The translations under genes were made by a program, and so were the position numbers. A stretch of 64,000 nucleotides of DNA from assembly GCA_013397935.1 (NCBI GenBank), contig VZRN01004244.1, forward strand, positions 248,001-312,000, read 5' to 3'. The DNA comes from Dasyornis broadbenti. Lineage: Eukaryota; Chordata; Aves; Passeriformes; Dasyornithidae. Below are positions 63,897-64,000 of the stretch, one piece after another. The number at the start of each line of letters is the position of its first letter. The first letter of the stretch is position 1. The notes beneath the pieces are model-generated. The model was not told the DNA's origin, ran no database searches, and worked only from the letters and a program-made list of their open reading frames with translations.

Positions 63897-64000
63897 TTTC
63901 ACTTGTCAACACAATCAGTCACAGAGGAACAAGCATAACCCTTACAGCATTGCGTTTGCACAACTGTAGTCCAAGTTTCCAGTTTTCTCCTAGTTTACCA

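Overview
This is an AT-rich stretch of vertebrate nuclear DNA, most likely from a bird. Two things point to a bird. The one clear gene is a six-exon QRFPR receptor with compact introns, and at 59784-60865 there is a solitary LTR whose termini, length and internal layout resemble the ERVL-type LTRs common in bird genomes. Both attributions come from recognition by eye, not from a database search.

The anchor is QRFPR (GPR103), the receptor for the RFamide peptide 26RFa/QRFP, on the minus strand. All six coding exons are in the window: 46257-45918, 38998-38840, 38246-38185, 37429-37194, 36831-36734 and 35766-35363. Every intron is GT-AG, every phase fits, and they join into an uninterrupted 432-residue class A GPCR, close to the 431 residues I recall for the human protein. 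Exon 1 lies in a GC-rich, CpG-island-like block (about 45.7-46.6 kb) with a 52-base assembly gap about 0.2 kb upstream of the start codon and a degenerate GC-rich tandem repeat beyond that.

The flanks are mostly non-coding sequence, but several stretches look like exons: an open frame between a good acceptor and a good donor. The best set is on the minus strand upstream of QRFPR (59610-59448, 57916-57798, 55590-55416). These join in phase into a 3'-terminal reading frame with a leucine-zipper-like heptad run, for a gene I do not recognise. Downstream of QRFPR are two weaker pairs: a membrane-protein-like pair on the minus strand (29079-29046 and 27944-27751) and a plus-strand pair (17490-17589 and 20445-20636). 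These are hypotheses from reading frames and splice signals only. I recognised no exon of the genes that flank QRFPR in mammals (ANXA5 on one side, TNIP3/NDNF on the other).

Other content: the solo LTR with a 5-bp target duplication, a (GA)n microsatellite inside it, two A/C-rich low-complexity tracts, a poly-G tract broken by a 12-base assembly gap, and several homopolymer runs. I saw no CRISPR array, tRNA, rRNA or bacterial-type feature. Most open frames over 60 codons are what chance would give in 64 kb.
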